Both the position numbers and the translations under genes were made by a program. This document shows positions 46,812 through 60,300 of a stretch of 64,000 nt of DNA, in pieces. Within the stretch, counting starts at the first letter, position 1. Every line of letters begins with the position of its first letter. The notes under the pieces were generated by a model that was not told the origin of the DNA, did no database searches, and saw nothing but the letters and a program-made list of their open reading frames with translations. Location: assembly GCA_003586115.2 (NCBI GenBank), contig QVOM02000029.1:30146929-30210928 (forward strand), in the 5' to 3' direction. The stretch comes from Salvator merianae (lineage: Eukaryota; Chordata; Lepidosauria; Squamata; Teiidae).

Positions 46812-48424
46812 GATTCAGCTCCTTAATTAAAATTTGCCTTTTTTAGATTATTATTTCATTATCTTTACATATGTATAATTTACATTTATATATAACATTC
46901 AACCACTGATTCAGGGGTCTGGAATTTTAACCCTCATCAGTATGGGTGGGGTCATTTTGTACCCCAGCCAAGTGGAAGTGTACATGTATTTTTGTAAGCA
47001 GTGTGAAAAATATGAGCCTGTAGTACAATTTTAGGACACCTACCACCTTCAGGGGAAAAAAACACCTCCAATTACATAATTTTTCACCTATACTGATGAG
47101 AGTTACATTTTCTTTTCTTGATATTGTAAAGCATATAAAAACTGTAAAATCTGACCATATTATTTCATATTCCAACTACAAAGAGGTTTATATGAAGACA
47201 GTTTTGGTAACACTGTTAAATATTTAATGTGAACAACTGTACTTGAAGAAGTACTTCTTGATGGCTACAAAAAGATTTGTTTATTTTTAGATAGCATTTA
47301 GCTCATGGTATATTGTTTCAGGCTTGTATCAGATTTAATACTGAATTCGATTTCTCTTTTCTCCATCTATACACAAATGAAACCAAAACCCCTGTGCCTC
47401 TTTGTTCATTACATTTCAACCTAGTAGCATCAGCTGGGTTTTACTCTTAGTGCTATAAAAATCACAGCATAAGTGATTATAAATGCCATTTTGATTTTTC
47501 ATTTGTTTGCCTTAGATATATAAAGAAAGTAAACTTAAGAAAAATTAATTCAGTTGACAAACATAACACATTTGTGATTAATATAACCTTGTTGGATTAC
47601 ACCTAAATTTTAACTCACATACAACTTACTTTCAGAGTGAGAGAACACATTTTCCTTTCACAATGTCTTAGCCAGAAACTTCCTCTTTGGGTCAGACAAT
47701 GTGGGAAAAAGTGGTTAATCATTTTGCTGATGCATTCTCTCACTCAGAAAATGAATCAAATGTGGATGAAAATTTAGGTGTAGTTGGACCTTTCTTCATT
47801 CTGTTACTTGACCAGTTAAAATTTTTGGTGACATTCCATTTTTTTTTATCAGCTCGAGCACATATGAAGATATACATACACAGATAAACACATTCTGTCA
47901 TTCATTGGCAAAATCATTCAGAATGAAACCCACTGAGTTTAACTGGCCAGCAACAGGCAATGACTGGGGCTATACAGTAGACAAAGCCTGGATTACAGGA
48001 TGTCCACTTGCGACTGACCTAATAAATTCTTCTTACTGGTGGTTAAAAAATAAAATATTTAGTAACACATCATCACAACTGTAACAGCGGAAGGACAAGA
48101 ATAAAGAATATTTAGACTGGGAAAGAACAGAGTGCAAATAGGAAGCACTAGTCAGACATATTTTTTATCAGTGAGTGTGGTATATTATGATTCTTATTTT
48201 TATGTAAAATGTCTCAGGAAGCTAATTCTTCTGAGAGTTTGTAATCCAGCCAGTTTGGCTGTGTGGTTTCATTATGTGACTTGGGTTGGAAGTTACTTTT
48301 ATGTAAAGAGATCTACAATTTTATTTGGTCTTGTAGCCAGTTAAAAAAATATGCTGCCCCTAGGTGGAAGAGGAGCAGATTTTTCTGTTTAATATTACAA
48401 GTAGCTAAGAAATTTTATGAATTA

Positions 48425-48693
48425 GGCTGCATCTCCACTTATTACTGGAAACACAGGGTAAAGTCCCCACTGCCACTGCATTTCCATTTGCAGTGGCAGC
48501 AAGTGCCTCACAGCAATCATGCCACCCCATTTACTGGTGTGATCACTGTTGGAAGTGTCATTTTTGCAGGACATGACTTTGCACCCTGAATGGAGGCACT
48601 CCTGGCTGCTGTTAAAACTGGAGATGAAGATTATAGCACCTCCCCTACATGCTCATGATGGAGCCGCATCACCAGGTAAGTGAAGACCCAGCC
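48425..48693. mobile_element. 269-bp MITE with TTA target duplication
   Basis: Flanked by TTA at 48422-48424 and 48694-48696. The left end GGCTGCATCTCCACTTA pairs with the reverse complement of the right end, GGCTGGGTCTTCACTTA. The interior repeats TGCCACTGCATTTCC and its inverse GGAAATGCAGTGGCA-type text. Noncoding. Confidence 0.75.
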
Positions 48694-48784
48694 TTAGTGT
48701 TGTGAAGTTTTGAAGCATGATATTACTGTGGGAAATAGCTCTTGCATATTGTATCAATGGCAATAACTGAGTACTCCTAGTTAC

Positions 48785-48930
48785 TCATATGGGAACAGCT
48801 GGCCAGCAAAAAAAGGCTCTCAAGTTCTGTCCCAAGAAGATAATGGCAAACTACTACTGTCTCTGGCAAAAAAAAAAAAAAGCTGTATGAAGATGTCCAT
48901 TTAGGCACTAGAAGTCAGTCCGGACATAAC
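48785..48930 (+). mobile_element. SINE fragment with A-rich interruption
   Basis: AGATAATGGCAAACTACTAC and TGTCTCTGGCAAAA match the body of the tRNA-derived SINE on the minus strand at 55812. A 14-A run and GAAGTCAGTCCGGACATAAC follow. Confidence 0.45.
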
Positions 48931-50816
48931 CACAAAAACATTTATTTAAATACCTGCTTATATCAAAAGAAGTTATAAGAACCTGAAATTATTTTCATAT
49001 GCTATACCCTGTTGTGAGACCATTAGCTTGATCCCAGCATTGTGCCATTTTAAAACTTGTTATTTAATTAATTTACTCTGTCTAAACTGTCCTTTGTTGT
49101 TAGCAACTATAGAAGCTGAGCAAAATCTTGCGCTGAATCTTCATCAAAAATCTACAGTTTTGCATAATACAACTTGATTTACTCATCACAGCTTTTGGGT
49201 ACATATTAGATCACTGAACAAGTGTATTTCCTTGACACCAGACTTGCTTGAATTTAGAGTTAAAAAACTGCCACGCACTCTATCTGGGAAACTTGCTTTA
49301 TGTTAAGTTACAGCAAATGTGAAATGAACAGTATATTTTTTTTATGGATTCTATAATATTGTCAAATTCCTTTGAAGAGCTTAGGGAAAGGCGAAGTAGC
49401 AGAAGCTTTGATGGTTTCTATATGCAGGTCTTCCCATTTTATACAGTTTGGGGTTCTACTCTTCAGAAGTATGCAGTCATTCCCTTCAGTATATTTATTT
49501 CAGAGAATTCAAAGGAGTTGACTGAAATGATGTGTTGGTGAAAGCCTCAAAAAAGAAGTCCTGATTTTATCTGCATTTTATGCTTCAAAAGCATTATGTT
49601 CTAAAAGCCATATAAGAAGGTATTGGTGACAAACCAAAACTACTTATATTGCTTTGTAATTTGATATAAATCTCCATGGGGCCTGCCCATACTGTTTTGG
49701 CATCTGGAGCAAGAAGCACAAATGATATCACCATAGCCCTTTACTTAGACCTCAGAGTCTTAGTTCTGCCTTATTCCTGTTCTACTCCTTTCATAGTATT
49801 GCTGCACTGACTACCCCAGTAAAGGATAACTGAGAACTTAAAATTCCAGGTCCAAAAATTTTATAAATTACAAATGATGGAAAAACCAAAAGCAAATCTT
49901 CATTTTTGTCTGTTTGAAAAATCAAAGCGGTTTTTTCCCTGCCTTCTTGACTGCAGAGGTTTGAACAGTTCCTGAAGTTCCACAGCCAATGAAGCTCATG
50001 TTTTACTGAGATAGTTACAATGCCAACCAAACCTTCCTGCAGCATCACGGATCACAGATGTGTTTTTATTAACTTCGGCTTAGAGAAGCAATGTTCTTAA
50101 AAAATACAGTGTAAAAAGTATGTGCAGAGCCACAGAGGCGTTTGGAAAGACGGTGATCATCTTATTCGTCCACGCTAGTCACGTGTCAGACAGCATTTGA
50201 CCACCTCCTTGGAATGACAGGGCTTCATATACAACAAATCCCTGTAAAAGCTGAACTATGAAGCTGATTGGAACAAAAGATCACCAGCAAGTTTTTCTTG
50301 TCAGTGCAAGCTTATATTAACAAGAAGTTCTGGCATGCTCTGAGTTCAAGGATATATGAAATGGGAGCAGAGAACTCTCTTTTTAAAGAGTGGCTTAGGG
50401 TTGTGTGTCCCTCTTCCTCCTTGACCTCCTGCACATACATTCCAAAACAATTTTTGGAGCTGACTTTGCTGAAATGTATCTTGATATGGGGGAAGAAAGA
50501 GGTAATCTCTCCGTTTCTGCTTCAAGATCACAGCTGATCTCGACACGGGGAGGTACTCTCCCTGCTTATCAAACTCACGCCAGGGGATCTTGATGGGCAG
50601 CGGGGGGGGACGGACGGACTACCCTTCACCTGTCCAGATCACGACTTGGGCAAAAGTTTCATGGGTAGAAGCATCTTTAAGGGGAGCACTTTGAGCACAG
50701 CTCTCTCTTAATTTGAAGATGGAAGAGTGCTTCACTTGTAGTGCTCTTCTCCTATGTGGATGTTGCTTAAGAGTGTGGGCTTCCCTTTGCTTCTTACAAC
50801 ATCTGTTTCAGACAGT

Positions 50817-51393
50817 GGGCCTGTTCGCACTGAGCTCCGTAGACCGTTCCCAGTAGTTGGCTTCGGACCGGAGAGGTTGGAGAACGCTGGCTGCCATTCG
50901 CACTCCCAGCCAGAGGAACGGACCCGAAGCCGACCAGCAGAGGGAACAGTGCGGATGGCATCCGCTAGTTCGGTACCGCACTCCGTACCATCGAGCTCCG
51001 CTTCGTAATCAGAGGGCTCCTTACGGAGCCGGCTTCGTAACGGCAGCTAGGCTGCCACACCCAAAGGGCTATCCCGGGCATGAAGCATCGGACCGGGGTA
51101 CGAAGCATCGGACCAGGGTGTGAAGCTTCGGACCACACATGCGCAGCCGCGCCAGCCACGCCCGGCTGCCATTTCAAATGTGGATGGGAGTGCGAAAGCA
51201 CTGTGCCCGATCTTCGCTCCATCGCGCAGGTCGGAATGAAGACAAGCTTTTACTTGTCTAGGCTTACCCAGGATCAGGTACGAATCGGGTACGAAGTGGT
51301 TCGGATCGGGTGAGGAGCGCGCCTGCGGCAGTGCGAAAGCTCCGTTCCAGCGAACGGACAAGAACGTTCCACCGCTGTAGTGCGAACAGGCCC
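50817..51393. mobile_element. 577-bp GC-rich MITE with AGT target duplication
   Basis: Flanked by AGT at 50814-50816 and 51394-51396. The ends GGGCCTGTTCGCACT and AGTGCGAACAGGCCC are perfect inverted repeats of 15 bases. The interior carries many TTCGGACC/GGTCCGAA motifs and about three imperfect copies of a GAAGCATCGGACC unit (51079-51135). The overlapping open frames on both strands result from high GC content. Confidence 0.85.
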
Positions 51394-52229
51394 AGTATGT
51401 CATCCCCAAAAACTAAGCCATACATAAATGATTCTAGCTATTCCATTTCCCTCTGCCACTTTTCTCTGAAAACAATTGCTGTCTACAGTGGCAAGTATGA
51501 CAGCATCTATCTTCCCAGTTTGTTCTTTGATAGACTTTGTTATTTATATTTCTATCCCACCCTACAGTCAAAGTTCTAGGAAGGTCAGGGTAAAATCACT
51601 ATAAAGCAGACTTCTATTCAGCTTTCTCTTTGTGTGACACTTATTGGTTTCAATGTCAGAGAGAATGTTCTCAGATATTTCAAAAATTACTACTGATGGA
51701 TTAATGCAGAGCAGAACAGATAAATGCTTTGAATTGCATTTATATATTCAGAAAGTTCACAAGCTGCTAATATGGCATCACTGATTGTCAAGTTCAGTGA
51801 AAGAAAACTGTATGAGAAAAAGAAAATAAAAGAAAGCTTAAAATTCATATCCACATTTCTCTGTTCTTACACTTCATGTTAGTATCATTATAATAGCCCT
51901 GAGTTTTTACATTAGCTACCACAAATTCTAGAAAACACTCTCTGTCATCACTGCAGGGACATTTTCACTTGGTTCTGTTATTTCTAATGCACTAGAAATT
52001 TTTGGGTACACATAGTTGAGAATATTTATTTATTTATTTAAAACATTTCTGTACTGCTTTCTATAAAAATCTTAAAGCAGGTTACAAAAAATAACATTAA
52101 AGACAAGGGTAAAAACACCTTAAATGTTACAAGAAATTAAAAGCATTTTAAAAATGGGTGCCTTAGAGTCAAAAACCCCATATACACCAGCAATGCCTGG
52201 TTGAAAAATATGGCTTTATGTAACTGTAG

Positions 52230-53540
52230 GTGAGGGTTAGGCTCAGGCTTAGTGCCATGGAAAACAAATCAGATTTCATATTTTGTGAGATTCACAGTAG
52301 GACCTGTCCAGATGATCTCAGGACTCTTTCGGGCTTGTATCTGGAAGGTGTTCTTTATGCCAAACATAAAACCTCGCATCTTGCCTGTGGTTAACTGGTA
52401 ACCAGTCCAGTTCTGTATGCACAGGTGTGATGTATGCACAAAAAGGCAGCCCTTGACAGTTGGCTGCCTCATTTTGCACTATAGCATTGCTGTTCTTGGA
52501 GCAGACATAAAGGTAGCCACGCATACAATAATCTAAATAGGAGATTAATTGGCTGTGGGTAGCAGTGGTCAGCCTATACCTGTCCTGATAAGCACACAGT
52601 CGATGCACCAGCTGAAGATGGTAACAGGCATTCCTGGATGCCTCCTGAGACAAGGATGACTCTAAGAACAGTCCCAGACTACCCACAGAGTCTTCATATT
52701 GTCAGGATTTAATATCATTTTATGGGCCTTCATCCAATCCATCACTGTATTCAGGACATTAATAGCATCTGCTGATTGACATGTTATGGAGAAATACAGC
52801 TGAGTACCATCTGGTTGCTGATGACATCCTGATCCAAACACCTGATCACCAGCCCCAACAGCTTCATATATATGTTAAAACAACCCAATGCTACTTTATA
52901 AAATCATCCACCTAGACAGGAGCACATAGGCAGGAGCAAAACCACTGCAATGCAGTGCACCCCACTCCCATTTCCCAGGGGCAATTTATGTTCCCTAGCT
53001 AAAGTCATTGAGAGGTCAAGAAGAATCAAGAGGATTGCACTCCACCTCTCTCCCACAAGAGCTCATTTATCAGAGAAAGTCTGCAGTCTCAGGGTGGTTA
53101 ACAAAGAGAAGTTAAAACACCATTAAATAAAATTGAAACAAAAATAAAAATATAAAATATAAACTAAAATATATTCAGGAATCAAAAGCCAAATTAAACA
53201 CATGTATTTGCACTAGGCATCAGAAGCTACTTATTGTCAATGCCTGGCATATCTCAGCAGTCCACAGCCTGGGGACTATTACTGAGAACTCTCTCCCCCT
53301 GGGCTCCTTCCCATAAGCCTCAAATGTCAACTCTCTCTTTCAACATTGGTAGCACCACTCCATCCCTTAACAATGCATTCAACACACCATGGGCCCGCCT
53401 AATCATCCACTCACAGCTTGTTCTAATGAGCCAAGATGGGCAAGAGTTGAGGGGGTCTGTTGTAGACCAAACAAGCATCTTGTCCAGATCATCAGGTCTC
53501 AAAAACTGAAAGCAGTTCTACAGAACTGGCCCAGATTGCC
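52230..53540. repeat. Long interspersed repeat, diverged
   Basis: Phrases such as CTGAGTACCATCTGGTTGC, TGATGACATCCTGATCC, CCAGCCCCAACAGCTTCAT and CAGTCTCAGGGTGGTTAAC occur in reptile interspersed repeats and overlap in style with copies at 8755 and 59230. The element class is not assigned. No intact frame was found. Confidence 0.45.
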
Positions 53541-54785
53541 CTGGATACCTTGAGAAACACTATGCCAAAAGTGGCATTCAACTCAGCACGAAGATGAGCA
53601 ATTTTATCCTCAGAGTACCTTGCAAACTTGTTACAGCAGATTTCTGAAGGTTCCAGTACCAAGTTCAATGGAACAACAACAGCAGCCCCTTCACCACTCT
53701 AGAAAGTTCTGCTGGCTCACGATTTGAAAATGCAATTGTGGCTGCCAAGCTGCAAAGTAATCTTCACTATGCAGTAGGCATGATTATGTGCTATTACTTC
53801 CATTCAGCTTCATAAGAAGCAGTACCAACGTGTCACTTGTACTCCATCTGTCTCCAGAACTGTTTCATTGTCCAGAGTTTTTCAAAAAAACTAAAGAGCA
53901 GCTCAAACTGCACAGCATCAGAGAGGGATCCTAGAAACATTCATGTCAGCAGCCAGTCAGGTCAGCAGCCAAAGTGTTCATGAATGCATTGGATGGGGTC
54001 TGACCATCTTAACAAATCCTCCATCCTTACTATCACAATATCAAACTTCACCAAATGGTGGTCTGTCCAGATAGTAGTACTGACCTTCCCCCTACAAATA
54101 TCCAGATCTACCCTCCTTATAGTCAAAATGAAGACCAGTTCAAAGGTGTGGGCTGCCTTGTGTGTTGAACCAGAAAAAAACCCAGACAACCCTATGATTG
54201 TCACTGAGGGCATGCAGTCCCCAGGTGGTCCTATGGGAGTATTCTGCATGAACACTGAAGTCCTCCCGGGACGACTCTCCTGGGGTTCTCCAGCACCACA
54301 CCAGAGATCTGTCAGGAAGGCTGTTGGGCAGCAGGTTGGGTGGTATACTACCACCTTCTCTAATCCAATCTGTCTTGTTGGCCTAACACCAGGTACAAGG
54401 CCTCACAGCCTGCTTAGTCTGCAAAATTTGGTGAGTAAAAGCTTGCAGACTTCAGATTAGTCACTAGCTTCTGTTTGACGTTCTTGCTAGTGGAAAAAAA
54501 TTCATAACTGCTCATAGCTTTACTAGCAGTAAGTAAGTAAGTGGTGACTTTCTGCAGATTTCTTGGTTGGTAATTCTTAGGCTGTCTCCAGGTAGCTAGA
54601 GCAAACATGGGTTGTAAAAGATAACACGGCATTGCCTCTGGCTGAGGCCCATTGGACTTGCAGGGCATGACTTTCCCAGAATTGCACTGCAACATGTTTT
54701 CACAGTACTAGAACCCATAGGAGGACTTGACTGTTTTAGCTATGCCAGTAGCCATTGATGTGCCCAGAGTAGAGCATCAAACTCA

Positions 54786-55620
54786 GGGTATGTTCAGACA
54801 TCCTATTTTAGTCACCTTCTGAGCACATCTAAGCCTGGCAGTCCATAAAAGCCTTACCTCGAAGTTGCCCTTGTGCCTCTCTGCGGCTGCCTGGGTTGAC
54901 TCTTCCATATTCGGCACTTCAGTGCTCTCGGGTCGTCTTGGAGAGCACCTCAACCAATCAGAGCCTTGCAGGAACCCATAGGGCAATAGCACAGTAAGGG
55001 AGGGGCACCAGCAAACTCTTGCCAGCGTGGGAAAACTTTTCAAACTCCCTGCCTTTGGTACATAAAAAAAGACTTTAGCAGTGAGGTGTGGGAGAGTGCA
55101 CTACACTGCTAAAGTCCAGTGTGCTTTTTTTAATTACAGAAGACAGGCGGTTTGAAAAGTTTCCCTGCGCCAGCAAATCTCTCCCTCCCATCTTCTCTGA
55201 TTCCCCATGCTTGAGTAAAAAGCTTCAGTTCAAATGAGGCATCCACTTCCTGCCTCTCTGCTGAAGCAGTTTCCAAGTCCTTAACTTGCCAGGATTTTTC
55301 TCTTTCCAAAGGAAATGTCAAGTCTCTTTCTGCCCTCTGCTCTGATTCCCCAAGGCATCGAGGAATCAGAGAATAGGGGAGACATTTCCTTTGGAAAAAG
55401 AAAAACCCTGCCAGTTAAGGAGTTAAGGACTTGGAAACTGCTTCAGCAGAGAGGCAGGGAGTGTCCAATCAGTGAGCGGCACCCTTTGCAGGCTGTAATG
55501 TTAGATCACTGAATCGCCACATCGGGTAAGTGTGTGTGGAAGGCTTTTTTCCTGTGCGCCCAGGAATTATTCACTCCTTTTATGAAGGTGATTTTAAAAA
55601 TTACTAGTCTGAACACACCC
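54786..55620. mobile_element. 835-bp nested-palindrome transposon with TCA target duplication
   Basis: Flanked by TCA at 54783-54785 and 55621-55623. The left end GGGTATGTTCAGAC pairs with the reverse complement of the right end, GGGTGTGTTCAGAC, and both arms continue to a shared TCACCTTC block. Two more inverted repeats lie inside. One pairs 55015-55050 with 55143-55180 around GGGAAACTTTTCAAA. The other pairs 55248-55325 with 55380-55460 around CTGAAGCAGTTTCCAAGTCC. No coding capacity. Confidence 0.82.
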
Positions 55621-55811
55621 TCAGTCATCAGCACCAGAGTTTTTAACTTTCAATAAAAATTGGTATGATGGATTAGAAAACATGCAACTTGGAATCAGTC
55701 TTTATAATGATATTCTATTTTTAAGTAAGACTAGCTCTGAATAAGTTTGATTATTTGACACAGGATGTTTAAGATATTAAAATTCACATCCACCTACCAG
55801 CCCACCACATT

Positions 55812-56004
55812 GTTGTGTTTTCACATTGTTGTTGTTCAATACCACTAAGTTGTAGCTGACTCCATGGGTCCCCTCTATACAGTTTTCTTGGCAGAGATAC
55901 AGAAGTAGTTTGCCATTGTCTACTTCAAGGGAGAGTCTAGGGATCAAACAAGCAGCCCTCTGCTTTCCAGGCAGTTTGCTTTACCACTGAGCTACAATCA
56001 CACC
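55812..56004 (-). mobile_element. tRNA-derived SINE
   Basis: Read on the minus strand it opens TGTAGCTCAGTGGTAAAGCA with a later GTTTGATCCC (A- and B-box-like). It continues GACAATGGCAAACTACTTC and ends in an AACAACAACAA tail at 55826-55837. The head is tRNA-like but does not fold as a functional tRNA gene. Confidence 0.68.
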
Positions 56005-59000
56005 CAAGTTTTTATTTTCCTGACAAGAAAAAACTTAGGAATGCCATGTTTTGCATTTCTCACACGGCCTGCACTATTTACTGTCAAAATACAGTTTGTA
56101 AAAGTTACCTATTTACTAAAGCAGTTCCAACTTGGTTTTATAAAAAAATTATGAACTTTCATTAGTACATATCCATGCATTTCAACGTCTCTTATTGTTA
56201 AAAATAGTACAGATTACCAGACTCCTGTGGGAAAAAAAGCTTCCTGGAAAACATAGGGCTGCAAGTTCGATCTCCAATATCTTCCCAGAAGAAAGTAATG
56301 GCTAAAACAGTTCTGCATCCTATTAGGAAGGCCTTTGACAGTACGTAGCACTTCTGAGTATGGTCCAAAAGTGCTCTTATCTGCTTCTAGCCAACCACTT
56401 TCCCCTCATAACATGAGCATTACCATTTCTGTTTTAGAGGGTCCTTGGCTAGTCACAGAAGTCTTTCAGGAGACATAGAGGCACAGCAGACATAGAGCAC
56501 TGGATGAAAAAAAATCCTTGTATAAACTATATTCTGTTTTTTGTAATCTTTGGATCCAATGTGGCTTTCCCTAAGGCAATCAGTTACAGCTGGATCTACT
56601 GATATCCAACACTGCTCTGCAAAGTATCTCTCACATGACCTATATTAGCTGATTGCATTGGGATTATCCTGTAAGACTGGTAACGCTTGAAAAACAGAGC
56701 AAATGAGTAAAGACCTCTGCAAGCGAAAGCATTAAAAAACGCATGCATTTCTACAAGCTTGATTCTCCTAAATTAGTCTTTGAAAAGAAAAAAAAATGCA
56801 TAAGGAGCCTGGAATCAAATGAAAGACAATTAAAATAGTCTTTCATTGCTCATCTATATGTATGTTGTCTGAAATGAAACTGGTTTACTGTCCCTCAACC
56901 AGAATATTATTATACCTTCAGGCGTGGAATCCACAATGTGTCCAGCAAAAATACCCACTTCCCCAAAGTCAACACATAGCTGGCTGATATCTGCCAACTG
57001 TGAATGGGTTCTCTACCCTCTGACAGGCAAAAATGATAAGGAAGTAAATGACGAATAACAAGAGGTAGATGGCATCTGGAGTTTCCACTTTCTTACTCTC
57101 CCTGCTGCAAACTCAACTGCACAAGCTGCTTCTGAAACTCAAGAATTGGTTTTTAGAAATAATAATGCCTAAGTCCAGTATGATTTATGTTTGCATTTTC
57201 AAATATTGCGATTCAACGAAAAGTTACAACATATAAATGGCCCAGAAAAATATAAGTTGTAAATCTTAAAGGTTGTAAGTTACATGTGAAGGAGCACAAT
57301 ACATTAGGATTAGAGTATTGCTTGCGAAGATGAACGTGAACTTTCCAGTTGTTCTCTCATGCTGCCTTTGCTGGTCTATGGGCCATCACTTCTTAATAGT
57401 AAGCCTCACTGAACTCAATGGACATCTGAGTAGACAAACCTAGAACTGTACTGCATTTAGATTGAGAACAAGCTAGTCCCAAAACAGCTTTGGAAAGCTG
57501 CTTGCACACATTTCTCACAACATTCTGGAAAAGATGAATCAGCATATTTGGTATCTGCTTTAGTGGTCAGAGTGCGACAGAACACGGTACCATAAAGGGG
57601 CCATCTAGAAATAATAGTCTGTGAGATCCAAGGATATGGTTGATTTGCAGAATAAAAAAACAAAACAGGAGGAAATTATTTTTTGGTGGAACCAAGGGAA
57701 TTTTACTAAAAATTTCTAGTTCCAATCTGAACATCTCTAAGGCACATTAACCAAGAATTGTGTTTCTAATAATAAAACAATCCTGTTCATCCTCCAAAAT
57801 AATAATGGAAGAGATAATCTTTATTTAAAATTCTGTCATTATTACACTTCATGTTTTAATGTCAGATACTTTTTGTAAAACAGTATTAAGAGAAAAAATG
57901 TCAAGATCAATTCAGGGCTAGTCTTATGTTGCATGTGACTATATGTTATACATTAGAAGGCTGATATGAGTGGGCAACTTGACACGGATATGAAACTGTC
58001 AAGATATGGATAAGTAGAGACTTCTTTCAAGCAAATCTTTAGGAAGTTGGGATAAGGAATTTTCTTCCCTTTAACTAGCTAGGTTAATTCCATTCATGAC
58101 AAAAGATTTAGTAACAGATATGAGAATGATGGAAAAAAAGATAAAGACAGCATCCACATCTTCACCACTGGATTAGGGGAAAGTTAGTTTTTCTACTGCT
58201 ATATCTAGAGAAACTAATAATTCTCCTCTCTGTGGAGGGTATTTTATTGTTGAGTTCAATATTTCAAAAATAATTAAATATAAGCCTTTTTAAGAAACCT
58301 GAATCAAAGTATACTATTAAAGTCTTGTTAGTTGTCATGAATCCTCAGAACTTGGCAGGATATAAGGGAAGAAACATCATTATAGAACTTTAGCAAATTA
58401 TATCAGTGTCACAAAATATAATACAATGAAAAACTGCATTCCTTAAAGTTATAAACCTTTTATGCTATCAAGACGCTAATACCAAAGGAAATTTAAAATA
58501 TCAGTAGTGGCAATGTAGTAATGTGTATTGCTAGAAGTGGCTTTAATTTTCTGAAGGACCGGATCAATAGGACAGGCATTAGAAGCTTCCACAAGGGCTT
58601 AGCTGCACATCACAAAGAAATTATTTTCCTAATGTTGTTGATACCTGATATTGGAGGATGAGAGCTAAAGAAAGTAACAGCTTTCAGAGAAATAGCACTT
58701 CAAGAACTGAGGACAGTGACTGAACTATTAGCCAACAGTGGTGCTTCAGTCATTGTCTCACTCTTGATTACGCAGACAATAACCAGAACAATGCTAGAAG
58801 GATCTTCGGAAGGCCGGATGAGATGAATGCTCTTGGCAGGGTATTTAATATATTAAAATTCTCTTCCCCTCCTACTCCAAGAAACTTGCATATATTGGGC
58901 ATGGGATGAAAGCAGACATATTGCTGGGAGGAAGAAAGCAGTATTGTGTTTGGTAAGGTTGAAGGAACCCAAAGGGGAAGCCAATGGAAAAGTTAGATGG

Positions 59001-59230
59001 AAAGGATAAAAGAGACTATTAGGATAAAATTCAACTCCACAGCACCTAAATCACAAGAACCCACCCAAAAACTGATGCAGGGTAGTTTTGTTGATGTAGC
59101 CATATGAGGTAGAGGCATATGACCGCTGCAGTCCCTGCCAACACCATGGAAGCTGTTTCAACATCCCTCCTCCCAATTTCTCAGGTAACTTCTCTCCTTG
59201 CTGTCATGAATGTTTACCATGCAACCATTT

Positions 59231-59760
59231 GTTCATTTTATTTATTTAGGAATATATATCCTGCCCTTCACCAGCAGGTCTCAGAGTGGGCCACAAGAAT
59301 AAAATATAAAATACAAAGAATATTCTTAGAACATATTTCAAATGTAGCCCTCTCTTCCTTCCTTGCAGGATAACACTCAGAGGAAGCTAAAGATCAAAGG
59401 TCTGGGTGAACAGGTATGCTTTAACCAGGCACTAAAAAACCCAGATAATATAGGCAGCTGACAAACCTCCAGAGGGAGGCTGCTCCACAGTCTGGGGGCT
59501 ACCACAGAAAAGGCCCTCTCGTCCCTGCTTCTTGTACCACTGAGAGAGGAGGAACTACAAGAAGGTGCTTTCCTGAGATCTCAATACATGGACAGATCTA
59601 TATGGGAGAAGATGCTCCTTCAGATAACCAGGGCTCAGGCTATATAGGGTTTTATATGTTAGCATCATCACCTTGAACTGGGCTCAGTAGTGAATAGGCA
59701 ACCAGTGCAGATTTTTCAGGACCAACCTAATATACAGCAGAGACTCCTCTCAGATTCCCA
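59231..59760. repeat. Long interspersed repeat copy
   Basis: CCTCCAGAGGGAGGCTGCTC with CACAGTCTGGGGGCTACCAC, the AAAAGGCCCTCTCGTCCCTG block, TATATAGGGTTTTATATGTT and ACCTTGAACTGGGCTCAGTA follow in order. The family recurs in reptile genomes and is related to the copies at 8755 and 52230. Class not assigned. Confidence 0.55.
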
Positions 59761-60024
59761 TTGAATGCATTAGAAGTAACTATAAAATGTGCACATGCCA
59801 AAAAAACATAGTTTGGTTTCTTTTATAGATTTTTGCTGATCATGCCCAGTGAGGGGCATTTTATAGCTTTTTAGAAAGAATTATGATGCTTCTTTGCCTG
59901 CTCCAAGGAATCTCATTTTAAGATTCTAGAGCATGGTTTCATTTATATTTTGATCTAATCCTCCTCCTCTTTCTCTTCTTCCTCCTGTAATTCTTTCTTT
60001 TTAATTTAAGATTTTTAGCGACAT

Positions 60025-60300
60025 TTAATAGAATCTCAACCTCTTCAGCCTTGAAAGACAGCATTTAAGAGGGGACCTGACAGAAAAGGTGGATAGAGGA
60101 AAACTCTTTTTTCTATCACATAACACTAGAACCAGGGGCACTCTATGAAGCTGATGGGCAGGAAAGTTAGGACCAACAAGGAGAATTATTTTTTCACCCA
60201 CAGGGTCATTACTATCAGAAGAGGTAGTGACAGCAATCAGTCTGCATAGCTTTAAGAAAGGGATAGACAAATTCATGTTAATCATCACACAAATTACTAC
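60025..60300 (+). mobile_element. CR1/L3-like LINE 3' coding remnant
   Basis: GCATTTAAGAGGGGACCTGA, CATAACACTAGAACCAGGGG and GCTTTAAGAAAGGGATAGAC with AAATTCATG follow the order seen in L3/CR1-type elements near the end of ORF2. Stops interrupt the frame. Confidence 0.72.

Noticed and set aside
53984..54460. 158-codon plus-strand frame with an opposing 130-codon frame
   Set aside because: Both strands are open over the same bases, no family is recognisable, and no splice or promoter context exists. It is likely repeat-derived chance.
55812..56004. tRNA gene
   Set aside because: The A- and B-box-like segments belong to a SINE with an AAC tail. No cloverleaf or anticodon arm could be made.
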